The translations under genes and the position numbers were made by a program. A stretch of 34,416 nucleotides of DNA from Microvirga zambiensis WSM3693 (GTDB taxonomy: Bacteria; Pseudomonadota; Alphaproteobacteria; Rhizobiales; Beijerinckiaceae), in contig NZ_JAERQD010000056.1 in NCBI RefSeq assembly GCF_016735695.1, positions 1 to 34,416 of the forward strand, read 5' to 3'. A model generated the notes under the pieces. The model was given only the letters and a program-made list of their open reading frames with translations, was not told where the DNA came from and searched no databases. Of this stretch, positions 16,962 through 24,520 are shown piece by piece. The first letter of the stretch is position 1, and each line of letters opens with the position of its first letter.

Positions 16962-17310
16962 GCGCATCCGGCGAGGATCGGTGCCACGTTTGCCTGCCCC
17001 GTTGGATGTTCCGTCGCTACGGCAATCGGACACTCGCAGTCCCAAGACGCCAGAAGCCCCGGATCTCTCCAGGGCCTCGGCTGTGGGCGGTTCCTTGCAC
17101 CAGGTTCGCACCAGGGCCAGATCCCTCTCTCCACGCAGGCCTTCATCATGCGCCGCCCTAAGCCAGGGTCAACTCACGGTACCGCGACTATGGCCAAGGT
17201 GCCCTCCAACACTGTTTGAGATTGCCAGGACCGATCTCGAGCGCAACTTTGCAGATGGCTTCTCTTTCTCGTCGAGGACCGGGCTTCCGTTGCCGCGATC
17301 GGCTCTAAAT
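16962..17310. other. Intergenic region upstream of ilvE
   Basis: There is no supported gene between chaC and the repeat B copy at 17311. Long open frames crossing it on the minus strand run antisense to ilvE and have no start signal. It should contain the ilvE promoter. Confidence 0.45.
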
Positions 17311-17389
17311 CATCGGACCCAAATGTGGACTTGCACTTTTGGGATGAATCCGATGCTTTCTCCTTGAATGAGAGCATCGGTCCGATGCT
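17311..17389. repeat. Dispersed palindromic repeat B, copy 2, in the ilvE leader
   Basis: The element begins CATCGGACCCAAATGTGG and ends AGCATCGG-T-CCGATGCT, a perfect 8-bp inverted repeat. It is the inverted counterpart of 2916-2990. It lies 24 bp before the ribosome binding site of ilvE, so if transcription starts upstream it becomes a structured part of the leader. Confidence 0.8.
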
Positions 17390-17425
17390 CCAGGGCCGGT
17401 CGCGACTTTTCAAAAGGAGAGAACT

Positions 17426-18511
17426 TTGGAAAACAACCCCGAATTTCGTGTCAGCCCCAACCCCAAGATCGTTCCGGAGGCCGAGCGGACCCGTTTTCTG
17501 GAGAGCCCGGGCTTCGGCCGGATCTTCACGGATCATATGGTCACCGTGACCTGGGAGACCGGGAGGGGCTGGCATGACGCGCATGTCGTCGAGCGCAAGC
17601 CGTTCCAGCTCGATCCAGCCAGTGCCGTCCTGCACTACGCCCAGGAAATCTTCGAAGGCATGAAGGCGTACCGCACGGAGAGCGGATCCATCTCCCTGTT
17701 CCGGCCCGAGGAGAACGCCCGCCGTTTCCAGCGTTCGGCTGAGCGCCTCGCAATGCCGCGCATGCCGGAGGAGCTGTTTCTCGAGGCCATCGAGCAACTG
17801 GTCCGCATCGACCGCGAGTGGATCCCGTCCGGGGACGGAAGCCTGTACCTGCGACCCTTCATGTTTGCAGACGAGGCATTCCTCGGCGTGCGCCCCGCCA
17901 ACCGGTACACATTCTGCGTGATTGCGAGCCCCGTGGGCGCGTATTTCAAGGGCGGCGCGAAGCCGATCACGGTCTGGGTGTCCGATACCTATAGCCGGGC
18001 CGCACCAGGCGGCACCGGGGCGGCCAAGTGCGGCGGCAACTATGCGGCCAGCCTGATCGCGCAGGCGGAGGCAGCAGGGAAAGGCTGCGACCAGGTCGTC
18101 TTTCTCGATGCTGCCGAGCGTCAGTGGGTCGAGGAACTCGGCGGGATGAACATCTTCTTCGTGATGGCGGACGGAACGCTCGTGACGCCACCCCTTGGAA
18201 CGATCCTGCCCGGCATCACCCGTTCGTCCCTGATCACCCTTGCGCGGGATGCCGGGAGGAAGGTGGAGGAGCGTGCCTATTCGTTCACGCAGTGGCAGAA
18301 TGATGCCGCCAGCGGCCGCCTCCGGGAGGCCTTCGCATGCGGCACGGCCGCCGTCGTTGCACCCATCGGCACCGTCCGCCATGCCAACGGTGAGTTTCCC
18401 ATCGCGGGCGGAGAGGTCGGTCCCGTGACGCAAGAGCTCAGCGAGGCGCTTGTCGGCATCCAGAGAGGGACACGGGCCGATCCTTATGGTTGGCTCCGAA
18501 TGATTGCCTGA
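17426..18511 (+). CDS. ilvE: Branched-chain amino acid aminotransferase
   Basis: The protein is 361 residues, typical of the class IV PLP aminotransferases of the longer IlvE type. It interconverts Leu, Ile and Val with their 2-oxo acids using 2-oxoglutarate. The PLP-binding lysine is K201 in GGTGAAKCGGNYAAS. VLHYAQEIFEGMKAYR (68-83) and the VEELGGMNIFFV segment are family signatures. Translation starts at TTG: AAGGAG (17414-17419) is six bases before it, and no ATG fits the family start. The rare start codon, together with repeat B just upstream, may lower expression. The gene is followed after 154 bp by a pirin gene on the same strand. Confidence 0.92.
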   Translation: MENNPEFRVSPNPKIVPEAERTRFLESPGFGRIFTDHMVTVTWETGRGWHDAHVVERKPFQLDPASAVLHYAQEIFEGMKAYRTESGSISLFRPEENARRFQRSAERLAMPRMPEELFLEAIEQLVRIDREWIPSGDGSLYLRPFMFADEAFLGVRPANRYTFCVIASPVGAYFKGGAKPITVWVSDTYSRAAPGGTGAAKCGGNYAASLIAQAEAAGKGCDQVVFLDAAERQWVEELGGMNIFFVMADGTLVTPPLGTILPGITRSSLITLARDAGRKVEERAYSFTQWQNDAASGRLREAFACGTAAVVAPIGTVRHANGEFPIAGGEVGPVTQELSEALVGIQRGTRADPYGWLRMIA

Positions 18512-18665
18512 TGGCTTGCCAATGGGGGGCATTCTTCGGGCGCTGCGGTCGGCCAATGTGAAAGAGGCCGAATTCGCGCACATGCCGGATCGCATTGCAT
18601 GAACGAATCCGGTTCGCCGGATCGTTGGAGATTGCGATGATGAGGTTCCTTGAGGGAGGCGACGC

Positions 18666-19580
18666 ATGAGCTGGCTGCCATCGAAAGACCCGATCCTCGG
18701 CGATGCCCGATCCTGTGATGCGCTCGAGCTGGTGATCGTCCCGCGGGTCCGCGACCTCGGCGGGTTCGAGGTCCGCCGGGCGCTTCCGCACGGCAAGCGC
18801 CAGACCGTCGGGCCATTCATCTTCTTCGATCAGATGGGTCCGGTGCAGTTCCTTGCCGGGACCGGCATGGACGTGCGGCCCCATCCCCATATCGGCCTCG
18901 CCACGGTCACCTATCTCTTCGACGGCCGGATCCTGCATCGTGACAGCGAGGGCCATGTCCAGGAGATCGTGCCGGGAGCCATGAACCTCATGACGGCCGG
19001 GCGTGGCATCGCCCATTCCGAACGGACGCCCGAACCGGCGCGGGCAGGCGGGCAGGCCATGCTGGGGATCCAGAGCTGGGTCGCCCTTCCAGCCGGCCGG
19101 GAGGAGATCGATCCCTCGTTTCAGCATTTCGACGCCGGCATCCTTCCGGTCGTCGAGGCCGGAGGAGTGCGAGCCCGGGTCATCACCGGATCCGCCTTCG
19201 GCAAGACGGCTCCCGTCCAGACCGTGTCCGACTGGTTCTACGTCGAGGTCAAGCTGGAGGCTGGCGCCAGCGCGCCGCTCGATCCTGACTACGAAGAACG
19301 CGCGATCTATGTGATCGATGGTGAGGTCGAGATCGCGGGTGACCGTTTCGAGGGACCGCGTCTCCTGATCTTCCGTCCCGGCGACCGCATCACCGTCCGC
19401 GCGACGCGTCCTTCGCGCGTGATGTTCCTTGGCGGCACTGCCCTGGAAGGCCCACGCTACATCTGGTGGAACTTCGTGTCGTCGAGCCGGGAGCGCATCG
19501 AGCAGGCCAAGGAGGACTGGAAAACCGGCCGCTTCGATCCAGTACCCGATGAGACGGAGTTCATTCCGCTGCCGGAGTAG
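18666..19580 (+). CDS. Pirin family protein
   Basis: The protein is 304 residues, the usual pirin length, made of two cupin domains. The N-terminal metal site is complete: H73 and H75 in RPHPHIGL, H117 and E119 in GIAHSERTP, the spacing known from pirin and quercetinase YhhW. Pirins bind Fe or another divalent metal. Some have quercetin 2,3-dioxygenase activity and others act as redox-linked regulators, so the role here is open. GGGAGG is seven bases before the ATG. The gene is probably transcribed alone or after ilvE. Confidence 0.9.
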   Translation: MSWLPSKDPILGDARSCDALELVIVPRVRDLGGFEVRRALPHGKRQTVGPFIFFDQMGPVQFLAGTGMDVRPHPHIGLATVTYLFDGRILHRDSEGHVQEIVPGAMNLMTAGRGIAHSERTPEPARAGGQAMLGIQSWVALPAGREEIDPSFQHFDAGILPVVEAGGVRARVITGSAFGKTAPVQTVSDWFYVEVKLEAGASAPLDPDYEERAIYVIDGEVEIAGDRFEGPRLLIFRPGDRITVRATRPSRVMFLGGTALEGPRYIWWNFVSSSRERIEQAKEDWKTGRFDPVPDETEFIPLPE

Positions 19581-19625
19581 CGCGAGGCCGACCCGGCATT
19601 CGGTGCCGCATCGAAACGCGGGGTT

Positions 19626-19721
19626 CTAGAGCTGTTTCCACTTGCGTGAAATCACCTCTCTTCTTTGCTTTGCCGCATTTTTTGACGGCGAACCGGATCC
19701 ACTTCGTTGAAAAATGCTCTA
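19626..19721. repeat. Dispersed repeat A, copy 2, intergenic
   Basis: The element begins CTAGAGCTGTTTCCACTTG and ends AAAAATGCTCTA, with terminal inverted TAGAGC/GCTCTA. It lies between the convergent pirin and aldo/keto reductase genes. Of the three copies it is the only one wholly outside coding sequence, so it best defines the element's boundaries. Confidence 0.85.
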
Positions 19722-19805
19722 ACGGTGGAATGCGTCATAAGGCGGAGCTAGGGTCCGCTTGATGGTGATGCCACGCAGGGGCATTGCGTGAAGAATGCCC
19801 CCATA

Positions 19806-20801
19806 TCATCTGCTGGTCTGCAGCATGGAAGCATCGCCATAGCGCTTGCCGGCAAATTTCTCCGGCGCCAGCATGTCGCCGAGCGCCTTAAGCTCATCGG
19901 CGGAGAGCGCAATATCGGCGGCGGCGACGTTCTGCTCCAGATGCGCGATCTTCCGTGCGCCGGGAATGGGCACGATGAAATCGCCCTGGTTGATGACCCA
20001 GGCAAGCGCGAGTTGTGCAGCCGTCACGCCCTTACTGGCCGCCATCTCCTCGAGCATGGTCACGAGCGAGGCATTGGCAGCCATGTTCTCGGGACTGAAG
20101 CGCGGCAGCGTCCGCCGGAAATCCTCGGCACCAAAGTCCTCCGGTTTCTGGATCTTACCTGTCAGGAAGCCGCGGCCGAGGGGGCTGAACGGCACGAAGC
20201 CGATTCCGAGTTCGCGGCAAGTATCGAGGATTTCGCCCTCCGGATCGCGGGTCCAGAGGGAGTATTCGCTCTGAAGAGCGGAAATCGGATGGACGGCCTG
20301 AGCCCGGCGGATCGCGGCGGCTCCCGCTTCGGAAAGACCGAGCGCACGCACCTTGCCTTCCTTCACAAGCTCCGCCATGGCGCCGACGGTATCCTCGATC
20401 GGCACCTGCGGGTCGACGCGGTGCTGGTAGAAAAGATCGATCACTTCGACCCCAAGCCTTTTCAACGAAGCCTCGGCCACCTCCCGGACGTGCTCCGGTC
20501 GGCCATCGAGGCCGGACATGGCGGCTGCGTCCTTCTTGCTCGTGTCGATCCGGAAGCCGAACTTGGTGGCGATCACCACCTTGTCGCGGTAAGGCTTCAA
20601 CGCCTTGCCGACAAGGATTTCATTGTCGAACGGGCCATAGACCTCGGCCGTGTCGAAGAATGTTACACCGAGCTCGACGGCCCGATGTAGCGTGCGGACG
20701 GACTCCTGCTCGGATTGACCACCATAGGCGTGGCTCATACCCATGCAGCCGAGCCCGACTGCCGAGACGGTGAGGAGCGGGCCGAGTTTGCGTGACTTCA
20801 T
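19806..20801 (-). CDS. Aldo/keto reductase
   Basis: The protein is 331 residues with a TIM-barrel aldo/keto reductase pattern. The catalytic tetrad is visible: D50, Y55 (FFDTAEVYGPF), K80 (ATKFGF) and H127 (LFYQHRVD). VPIPGARK with the following LEQNVAAADIALS forms the NADPH-binding end. It resembles the YakC/AKR13 type of NADPH-dependent reductases for small aldehydes and ketones; the natural substrate is unknown. The start has AAGGGAGA about 4 bases upstream. The upstream region to 21046 is shared with the divergent trehalase gene. Confidence 0.9.
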   Translation of the reverse strand: MKSRKLGPLLTVSAVGLGCMGMSHAYGGQSEQESVRTLHRAVELGVTFFDTAEVYGPFDNEILVGKALKPYRDKVVIATKFGFRIDTSKKDAAAMSGLDGRPEHVREVAEASLKRLGVEVIDLFYQHRVDPQVPIEDTVGAMAELVKEGKVRALGLSEAGAAAIRRAQAVHPISALQSEYSLWTRDPEGEILDTCRELGIGFVPFSPLGRGFLTGKIQKPEDFGAEDFRRTLPRFSPENMAANASLVTMLEEMAASKGVTAAQLALAWVINQGDFIVPIPGARKIAHLEQNVAAADIALSADELKALGDMLAPEKFAGKRYGDASMLQTSR

Positions 20802-21046
20802 CGTGTCTCCCTTCCGTTAGGCGCCTGGACCTATCGGCACACTGGCAGACCATGCCCATTTGTGCCAGCCATGAGCTTCCTGCTTGGCTTTAGTTCCTCG
20901 ACAGTTGAGACAGTGGACATTTCCTCAGACGCGATATCGTCACAGATTAGGCCGATGCGAGCAGCACGCCGCAACGCATTTCGCCACAGGCACGAACTGT
21001 GAGACCCTGGCCTGCACCGCAGCACAGGCGTCGAGGAGTGGCCCTA

Positions 21047-22711
21047 ATGAAAGCCAGGGTTGTCGGCCTGATGATCGCCTTCCTTGTCGCCACTCCGGCG
21101 GTTGCCGAGGTCGATCCCCCGTCGCACCTGTTTGGTCAGTTGTTCGTTGATGTGCAGATGCAGCGCGTCTTTCCCGACGGCAAGACCTTCGTCGACGCCC
21201 TGCCGAACGATGCACCGGCCGTTATCGTGCAGCGCTATGAGGAAGAGCGCGGCAAGCCTGGCTTCGACCTTGCCGCATTCGTTCACCGAAACTTCACCGT
21301 GGCGCGCCCGAAGGACAGCGGCTATCGCAGCGATCCCAACGTGGACCTTTGCAGCCACATCGACAGTCTGTGGAAGGTCCTCGAACGCGGGTCGGACAGC
21401 GCGACGCTCGCCCCTTATTCTTCGCTACTGCCGCTGCCATGGCCGTATGTCGTCCCAGGAGGGCGCTTCGACGAGATCTACTACTGGGATTCCTATTTCA
21501 CCATGCTGGGGCTTGATCAAAGCGGTCGTCAGGATCTCACGGTCAGCATGGTCGAGAATTTCGTGAGCCTCGTCGACCGGTACGGGCACATTCCCAACGG
21601 AAATCGGAGTTACTTCCTGAGCCGTTCGCAGCCGCCGTTCTTCGCGTCGATGGTGGATCTCATCGCGGCCAGAAGCCGCGATCGTGCCAAGACCTATGCC
21701 GCGTTCCTGCCCGCCTTGAGCAGGGAGTATGCCTTCTGGATGGAGGGTGCCGACACGCTCGAGCCCGGGAAGGCGCATCGTCGTGTCGTGCGACTGGACG
21801 ACGGCACGCTCTTGAACCGCTATTGGGATGACAGCGATAGACCACGCGACGAGTCCTATCGGGAGGATGTCGAAACCGCTCGCGCGTCGAACCGACCGGC
21901 GGCGGAAGTATACCGCGACCTCCGTGCAGCCGCTGAAAGCGGTTGGGACTTCAGCTCGCGATGGCTCGCCGATGGCAAGTCGCTCGCAACCATCAATACG
22001 ACCGCTCTGGTGCCAGTCGATCTCAACAGCCTGCTGTTCCATCTCGAGACGACCCTCGCCAAGGCCTACGAGGCATCTCGCAAGCCGGAACGGGCAGCCG
22101 AATTCAGGGCACGTGCAGCGCTACGCAGGGCGGCGGTTCGGCGCTATCTCTGGGACGCCGGCGAAGGAATTTTCACGGATTATCTCTGGCGGGAGAAGAA
22201 GCCTTCCCGGCAGGTGACAGGCGCCAGCCTGTATCCGTTGTTCTTCGGACTTGCCAGCCAGGCTCAGGCAGATCGTGTGGCCGAGGTGGTGCGATCCAGC
22301 CTTCTGAAGCCGGGCGGTCTTGTCGCCACCACGGTTCAGTCGGGCCAGCAATGGGATGCGCCAAATGGATGGGCACCGTTGCAGTGGATCGCGGTCGAGG
22401 GCTTGAATGCCTACGGCAAGCGAGCCCTTGCACAATTGATCGCGCGACGCTGGATCACCAGGGTCGTCACCACCTATCGCAACACCGGCAAGCTCATGGA
22501 AAAATACAATGTGGTGAACCTTTCGCTCGAGGCCGGCGGTGGAGAATATCCGGGCCAGGACGGTTTCGGTTGGACGAATGGCATTGTGCGGAAATTACTG
22601 GTCATTGATGGTGGTTCAGTGCCGGGCACTCGCTGCGCGAGCCCACCCGCAAACGACAATCTGCCCTCCGGCTTACGGAGGCCCGGCAGGAGGCCGGAGG
22701 CCGCACGCTAG
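21047..22711 (+). CDS. treA: Periplasmic trehalase (glycoside hydrolase family 37)
   Basis: The protein is 554 residues and hydrolyses alpha,alpha-trehalose to two glucose molecules. Residues 1-20 are a signal peptide ending ATPAVA, so the enzyme acts in the periplasm. Both family signatures are present: PGGRFDEIYYWDSYF (137-151) and QWDAPNGWAP (435-444). The catalytic acids are D301 in ESGWDFSSRW and E500 in GGGEYPGQDGFGWTNG, by comparison with E. coli Tre37A. The ATG at 21047, with AGGAG upstream, is preferred over an earlier ATG that would bury the signal peptide. The C-terminal 31 residues after LLVIDGG are Arg/Pro-rich and unlike the family, and the TAG stop lies inside repeat A. This suggests that repeat insertion redefined the C terminus. 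Confidence 0.92.
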   Translation: MKARVVGLMIAFLVATPAVAEVDPPSHLFGQLFVDVQMQRVFPDGKTFVDALPNDAPAVIVQRYEEERGKPGFDLAAFVHRNFTVARPKDSGYRSDPNVDLCSHIDSLWKVLERGSDSATLAPYSSLLPLPWPYVVPGGRFDEIYYWDSYFTMLGLDQSGRQDLTVSMVENFVSLVDRYGHIPNGNRSYFLSRSQPPFFASMVDLIAARSRDRAKTYAAFLPALSREYAFWMEGADTLEPGKAHRRVVRLDDGTLLNRYWDDSDRPRDESYREDVETARASNRPAAEVYRDLRAAAESGWDFSSRWLADGKSLATINTTALVPVDLNSLLFHLETTLAKAYEASRKPERAAEFRARAALRRAAVRRYLWDAGEGIFTDYLWREKKPSRQVTGASLYPLFFGLASQAQADRVAEVVRSSLLKPGGLVATTVQSGQQWDAPNGWAPLQWIAVEGLNAYGKRALAQLIARRWITRVVTTYRNTGKLMEKYNVVNLSLEAGGGEYPGQDGFGWTNGIVRKLLVIDGGSVPGTRCASPPANDNLPSGLRRPGRRPEAAR

Positions 22712-22800
22712 AGCCGTTTCCACTTGCGTGGAATCGCTCTCCTCCTGCCTTGCCGCATCTTTTGACGGCGAATCGGAACCACTTCACCGAAAATGCTCCA
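22708..22800. repeat. Dispersed repeat A, copy 3, overlapping the trehalase stop codon
   Basis: The copy starts CTAGAGCCGTTTCCACTTG and ends AAAATGCTCC. The TAG of its first CTAG is the stop codon of the trehalase gene (22709-22711). It is more divergent than the other two copies but aligns end to end with them. Confidence 0.85.
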
Positions 22801-22850
22801 GCGCTGTATCCGGCGACACGCTGTCTGCCGGGCGAAGAATGGAGGGTCTC

Positions 22851-23048
22851 ATGTTCGGATGGATCACCCGGCTGTTCTTGATCGTTGCCGGACTGATAGC
22901 GAGTTGGTTTGTGGCTCGTGATGCCGCCATCTTCGGCGTCGCGCAGCTTATGGTGGCTCTTGTTCTGATTGCAGCGTTCGTGGCGGTCCTAGCGTTTTGG
23001 CCGTCACGCTGGGTTCCCACCTTTGGCCGCTTCCGCAAGCCTCGATAG
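22851..23048 (+). CDS. Small two-helix membrane protein
   Basis: The protein is 65 residues and has two hydrophobic segments, about residues 6-22 (TRLFLIVAGLIASWFVA) and 28-50 (GVAQLMVALVLIAAFVAVLAF), followed by a basic tail RFRKPR. It is probably an inner-membrane protein of unknown function. The ATG at 22851 has GGAGGG about 4 bases upstream; an ATG at 22839 in the same frame would add four residues and has no such site. It lies 50 bp after repeat A and may be read from the trehalase transcript. Confidence 0.6.
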   Translation: MFGWITRLFLIVAGLIASWFVARDAAIFGVAQLMVALVLIAAFVAVLAFWPSRWVPTFGRFRKPR

Positions 23049-23128
23049 ACAATCGGACACGGCGGTTCTCAAAACAACGCGCCCGCCAACACGGTCGTCG
23101 GAACCTCGTCTTCCACGTCGAGAGGCGA

Positions 23129-23401
23129 TTACCCCTTCGATTCGACGAGGATCACCAGGGACTCCGGCACCACCCCATCGGAGGCCATCGCGTCACTGGC
23201 CGCCTTGCTTTGCATCGCCGTTTTCAGGGCATCCAAATCCGGAACGTCCATCATCACAGCCACCCGAGCCGGATTTTGTGGATCTACGAACGTTCGGATG
23301 TTGGTCACTCCGAGCGAGCCGAAAAACTCTTTGCGCTTCGGTGAGGTGAGCCAGTGCTCCGTGCCTTTCGTGATGTTGTGATGGGCAACAATCGTTGGCA
23401 T
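23129..23401 (-). CDS. Small conserved hypothetical protein, possibly a ferredoxin-like alpha/beta fold
   Basis: The protein is 90 residues. The order of strands and helices (TIVAHHNI, LTSPKRKEFFGSLG, IRTFVDPQNPARVAVMMDV, LDALKTAMQSKAASDAMASDGV, LVILVES) fits a dimeric alpha/beta barrel-like small domain, as in proteins related to antibiotic-biosynthesis monooxygenases, but no catalytic residue is diagnostic. GGGAGGAT ends 3 bases before the ATG. An intrinsic terminator on the same strand lies about 160 bp upstream (23562-23590), so the gene may have its own promoter below that point or be controlled by read-through. Confidence 0.65.
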   Translation of the reverse strand: MPTIVAHHNITKGTEHWLTSPKRKEFFGSLGVTNIRTFVDPQNPARVAVMMDVPDLDALKTAMQSKAASDAMASDGVVPESLVILVESKG

Positions 23402-23561
23402 AGCATCCTCCCTGCGACGACGCCGGCGGCCGGATCACGAGCCGCGCTCCAAGGCTACGATGCGCTGTTCATGCTCCGCTGTAAACCACCGCGGTCAGAG
23501 TCGTCGCCAGGGTCGTCGTGTAGGAAAAGCCAACCGATCGACGGAGGGGGACGAATTCCAA

Positions 23562-23590
23562 GAAAAACGCCTCGACCGATGTCGAGGCGC
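23562..23590 (-). terminator. Intrinsic terminator on the minus strand
   Basis: CGCCTCGAC (23568-23576) and GTCGAGGCG (23581-23589) make a perfect 9-bp GC-rich stem with a 4-nt loop. Read on the minus strand it is followed at once by TTTTTC, the classic Rho-independent pattern. No annotated minus-strand gene ends here, so it either terminates a small RNA or acts as an attenuator ahead of the gene at 23401. Confidence 0.75.
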
Positions 23591-23640
23591 TAAGTTGGGG
23601 AGGAGGGAACAGCATCGTTCTAGCCGCTTTGCCGCCGGAG
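23562..23640 (-). ncRNA. Candidate small RNA with anti-Shine-Dalgarno motif
   Basis: The minus strand upstream of the terminator contains CCCTCCTCCCC (about 23614-23624) in a likely single-stranded stretch, followed by the terminator hairpin and T tract. The layout (a CCUCCUCCC loop, then a strong terminator) is that of the anti-Shine-Dalgarno small RNAs of alphaproteobacteria, such as the ar14 and cuckoo/CcsR-type families. The 5' end is a guess; I see no clear promoter. Similarity to a named family is by motif only. Confidence 0.4.
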
Positions 23641-23643
23641 AAC

Positions 23644-23659
23644 TGTGATCCATGTCACA
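23644..23659. promoter_or_regulatory. Perfect CRP/FNR-family binding palindrome
   Basis: TGTGATCCATGTCACA is an exact TGTGA-N6-TCACA site, identical to the E. coli CRP consensus half-sites. It lies about 75 bp before the 35-aa gene at 23735 and just upstream of the candidate minus-strand RNA, so it could act on both. Alphaproteobacteria have several CRP/FNR-family regulators, and which one binds cannot be told. Confidence 0.6.
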
Positions 23660-23734
23660 CAGGGGCTTCTGTGGCGCCGGTCACGGAAGGACGGCTTTCT
23701 TCGAGCGATCATGGTGACATCGCAGGAGGTTACC

Positions 23735-23842
23735 ATGACACGATCATCAAGACGCCAAGCCAGACGCTGGGTCATCCAGGAACTGACACGCTGCATGGAT
23801 CAGCGCAGCGAACCTCTCCCCCCCAAGCCGATGGCGGATTGA
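23735..23842 (+). CDS. Very small basic protein (35 aa), leader of a two-gene unit
   Basis: The 35-residue product begins MTRSSRRQARRWVIQELTR and ends LPPKPMAD: basic N-terminal half, Pro-rich tail. The gene is supported by one of the strongest ribosome binding sites in the window, AGGAGGT at 23724-23730, four bases before the ATG. Its stop is followed after 2 bp by the ATG of the next gene, which itself has only a weak site, so translational coupling is likely. I do not recognise a family. It has the Arg content of DUF1127 proteins but not their motif. Confidence 0.55.
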   Translation: MTRSSRRQARRWVIQELTRCMDQRSEPLPPKPMAD

Positions 23843-23844
23843 TC

Positions 23845-24147
23845 ATGTTGCACGCGCGGACCCAGCAGATATCCGGCATCTCGGACAGCCACATCAGAGC
23901 CAGGGCGAAGGCCCTCTGCGTCGACGACGGCTTCGACCCGGACCTGAGCGTGACGCACGCATACGGCGACGACTTCACCGCCCAGGAGTGGGATGCCTGG
24001 TGGACATCCAATCCGGAAGTCCCCTTCCAGGAGGTGGTCAGCCCGATGTGGAGACTGTACCGCGCTCACGCCTACATGGAGCTGACGCAGCTGCAAGAGG
24101 TGATCGCGACCAGCCACAACGTCGTCCCTTTGACGCGGAAAATCTAG
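23845..24147 (+). CDS. Hypothetical protein coupled to the 35-aa gene
   Basis: The protein is 100 residues, acidic in the middle (DDGFDPDLS, YGDDFTAQEWDAWW), with Trp-rich DAWWTSNPEVPF and a C-terminal helix MWRLYRAHAYMELTQLQEVI. No signal peptide or membrane segment is visible. The weak Shine-Dalgarno and the 2-bp gap to the previous stop point to coupled translation and hence a shared role. I do not recognise the family. The upstream CRP-type site suggests control by oxygen, nitric oxide or carbon state, but this is inference. Confidence 0.6.
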   Translation: MLHARTQQISGISDSHIRARAKALCVDDGFDPDLSVTHAYGDDFTAQEWDAWWTSNPEVPFQEVVSPMWRLYRAHAYMELTQLQEVIATSHNVVPLTRKI

Positions 24148-24277
24148 CTTGGAAAGGCTGAGCCGTTTCGTATGCCGCGCAGCGGCAACTGCAAAGGCGG
24201 CCCGGAAATTGCTCTGCTACCGCTGTCATGATGCATGTCGCCAAGCTTGAGGATCTGCACGTAGGCGAAGGGTAGGG

Positions 24278-24302
24278 CGAACCATGATCGCTTTGGACCG
24301 TT
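24278..24302 (+). promoter_or_regulatory. Possible EcfG (general stress sigma) promoter
   Basis: CGAAC (24278-24282), then 16 bp, then CGTT (24299-24302) differs by one base from the alphaproteobacterial EcfG pattern GGAAC-N16-CGTT. It ends about 31 bp before the 52-aa gene. A single mismatch in a short motif means it could occur by chance. Confidence 0.3.
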
Positions 24303-24333
24303 GGTAGGCGAGAAACATCAACGGAGACATGTC

Positions 24334-24492
24334 ATGGATGCGTTCCGCCTCGACAAGGCGGCCGAGTATCGCCAGCAGGCTGAGAAAATCCGCAGCATCG
24401 CGCGGCAGATTTCACTTCTCGAAGCCAAGCTCCACCTGTTTGAGGCCGCCCAACACCTAGAGGGGCTGGCGGAAGAAGAGGATCGCCGATAG
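24334..24492 (+). CDS. Small helical protein (52 aa)
   Basis: The protein is 52 residues, almost entirely predicted helix: MDAFRLDKAAEYRQQAEKIR, then SIARQISLLEAKLHLFEAAQ, ending GLAEEEDRR. The heptad-like spacing of Leu, Ile and Ala suggests a coiled coil or an oligomeric helix. Short proteins with the opening DKAAEYRQQAEKIR are frequent in Rhizobiales and have no assigned function. The ATG at 24334 has GGAGA upstream, which rules out the in-frame start at 24301. Confidence 0.65.
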   Translation: MDAFRLDKAAEYRQQAEKIRSIARQISLLEAKLHLFEAAQHLEGLAEEEDRR

Positions 24493-24520
24493 ACGGCAGC
24501 CTCATGTCGCCTGCATAATT

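Noticed and set aside
17174..18820. Open frame of 548 codons on the minus strand opposite ilvE and across repeat B
   Set aside because: It is antisense to the clear ilvE gene, has no ribosome site, and its sequence has no domain or normal composition; it is a high-GC shadow.
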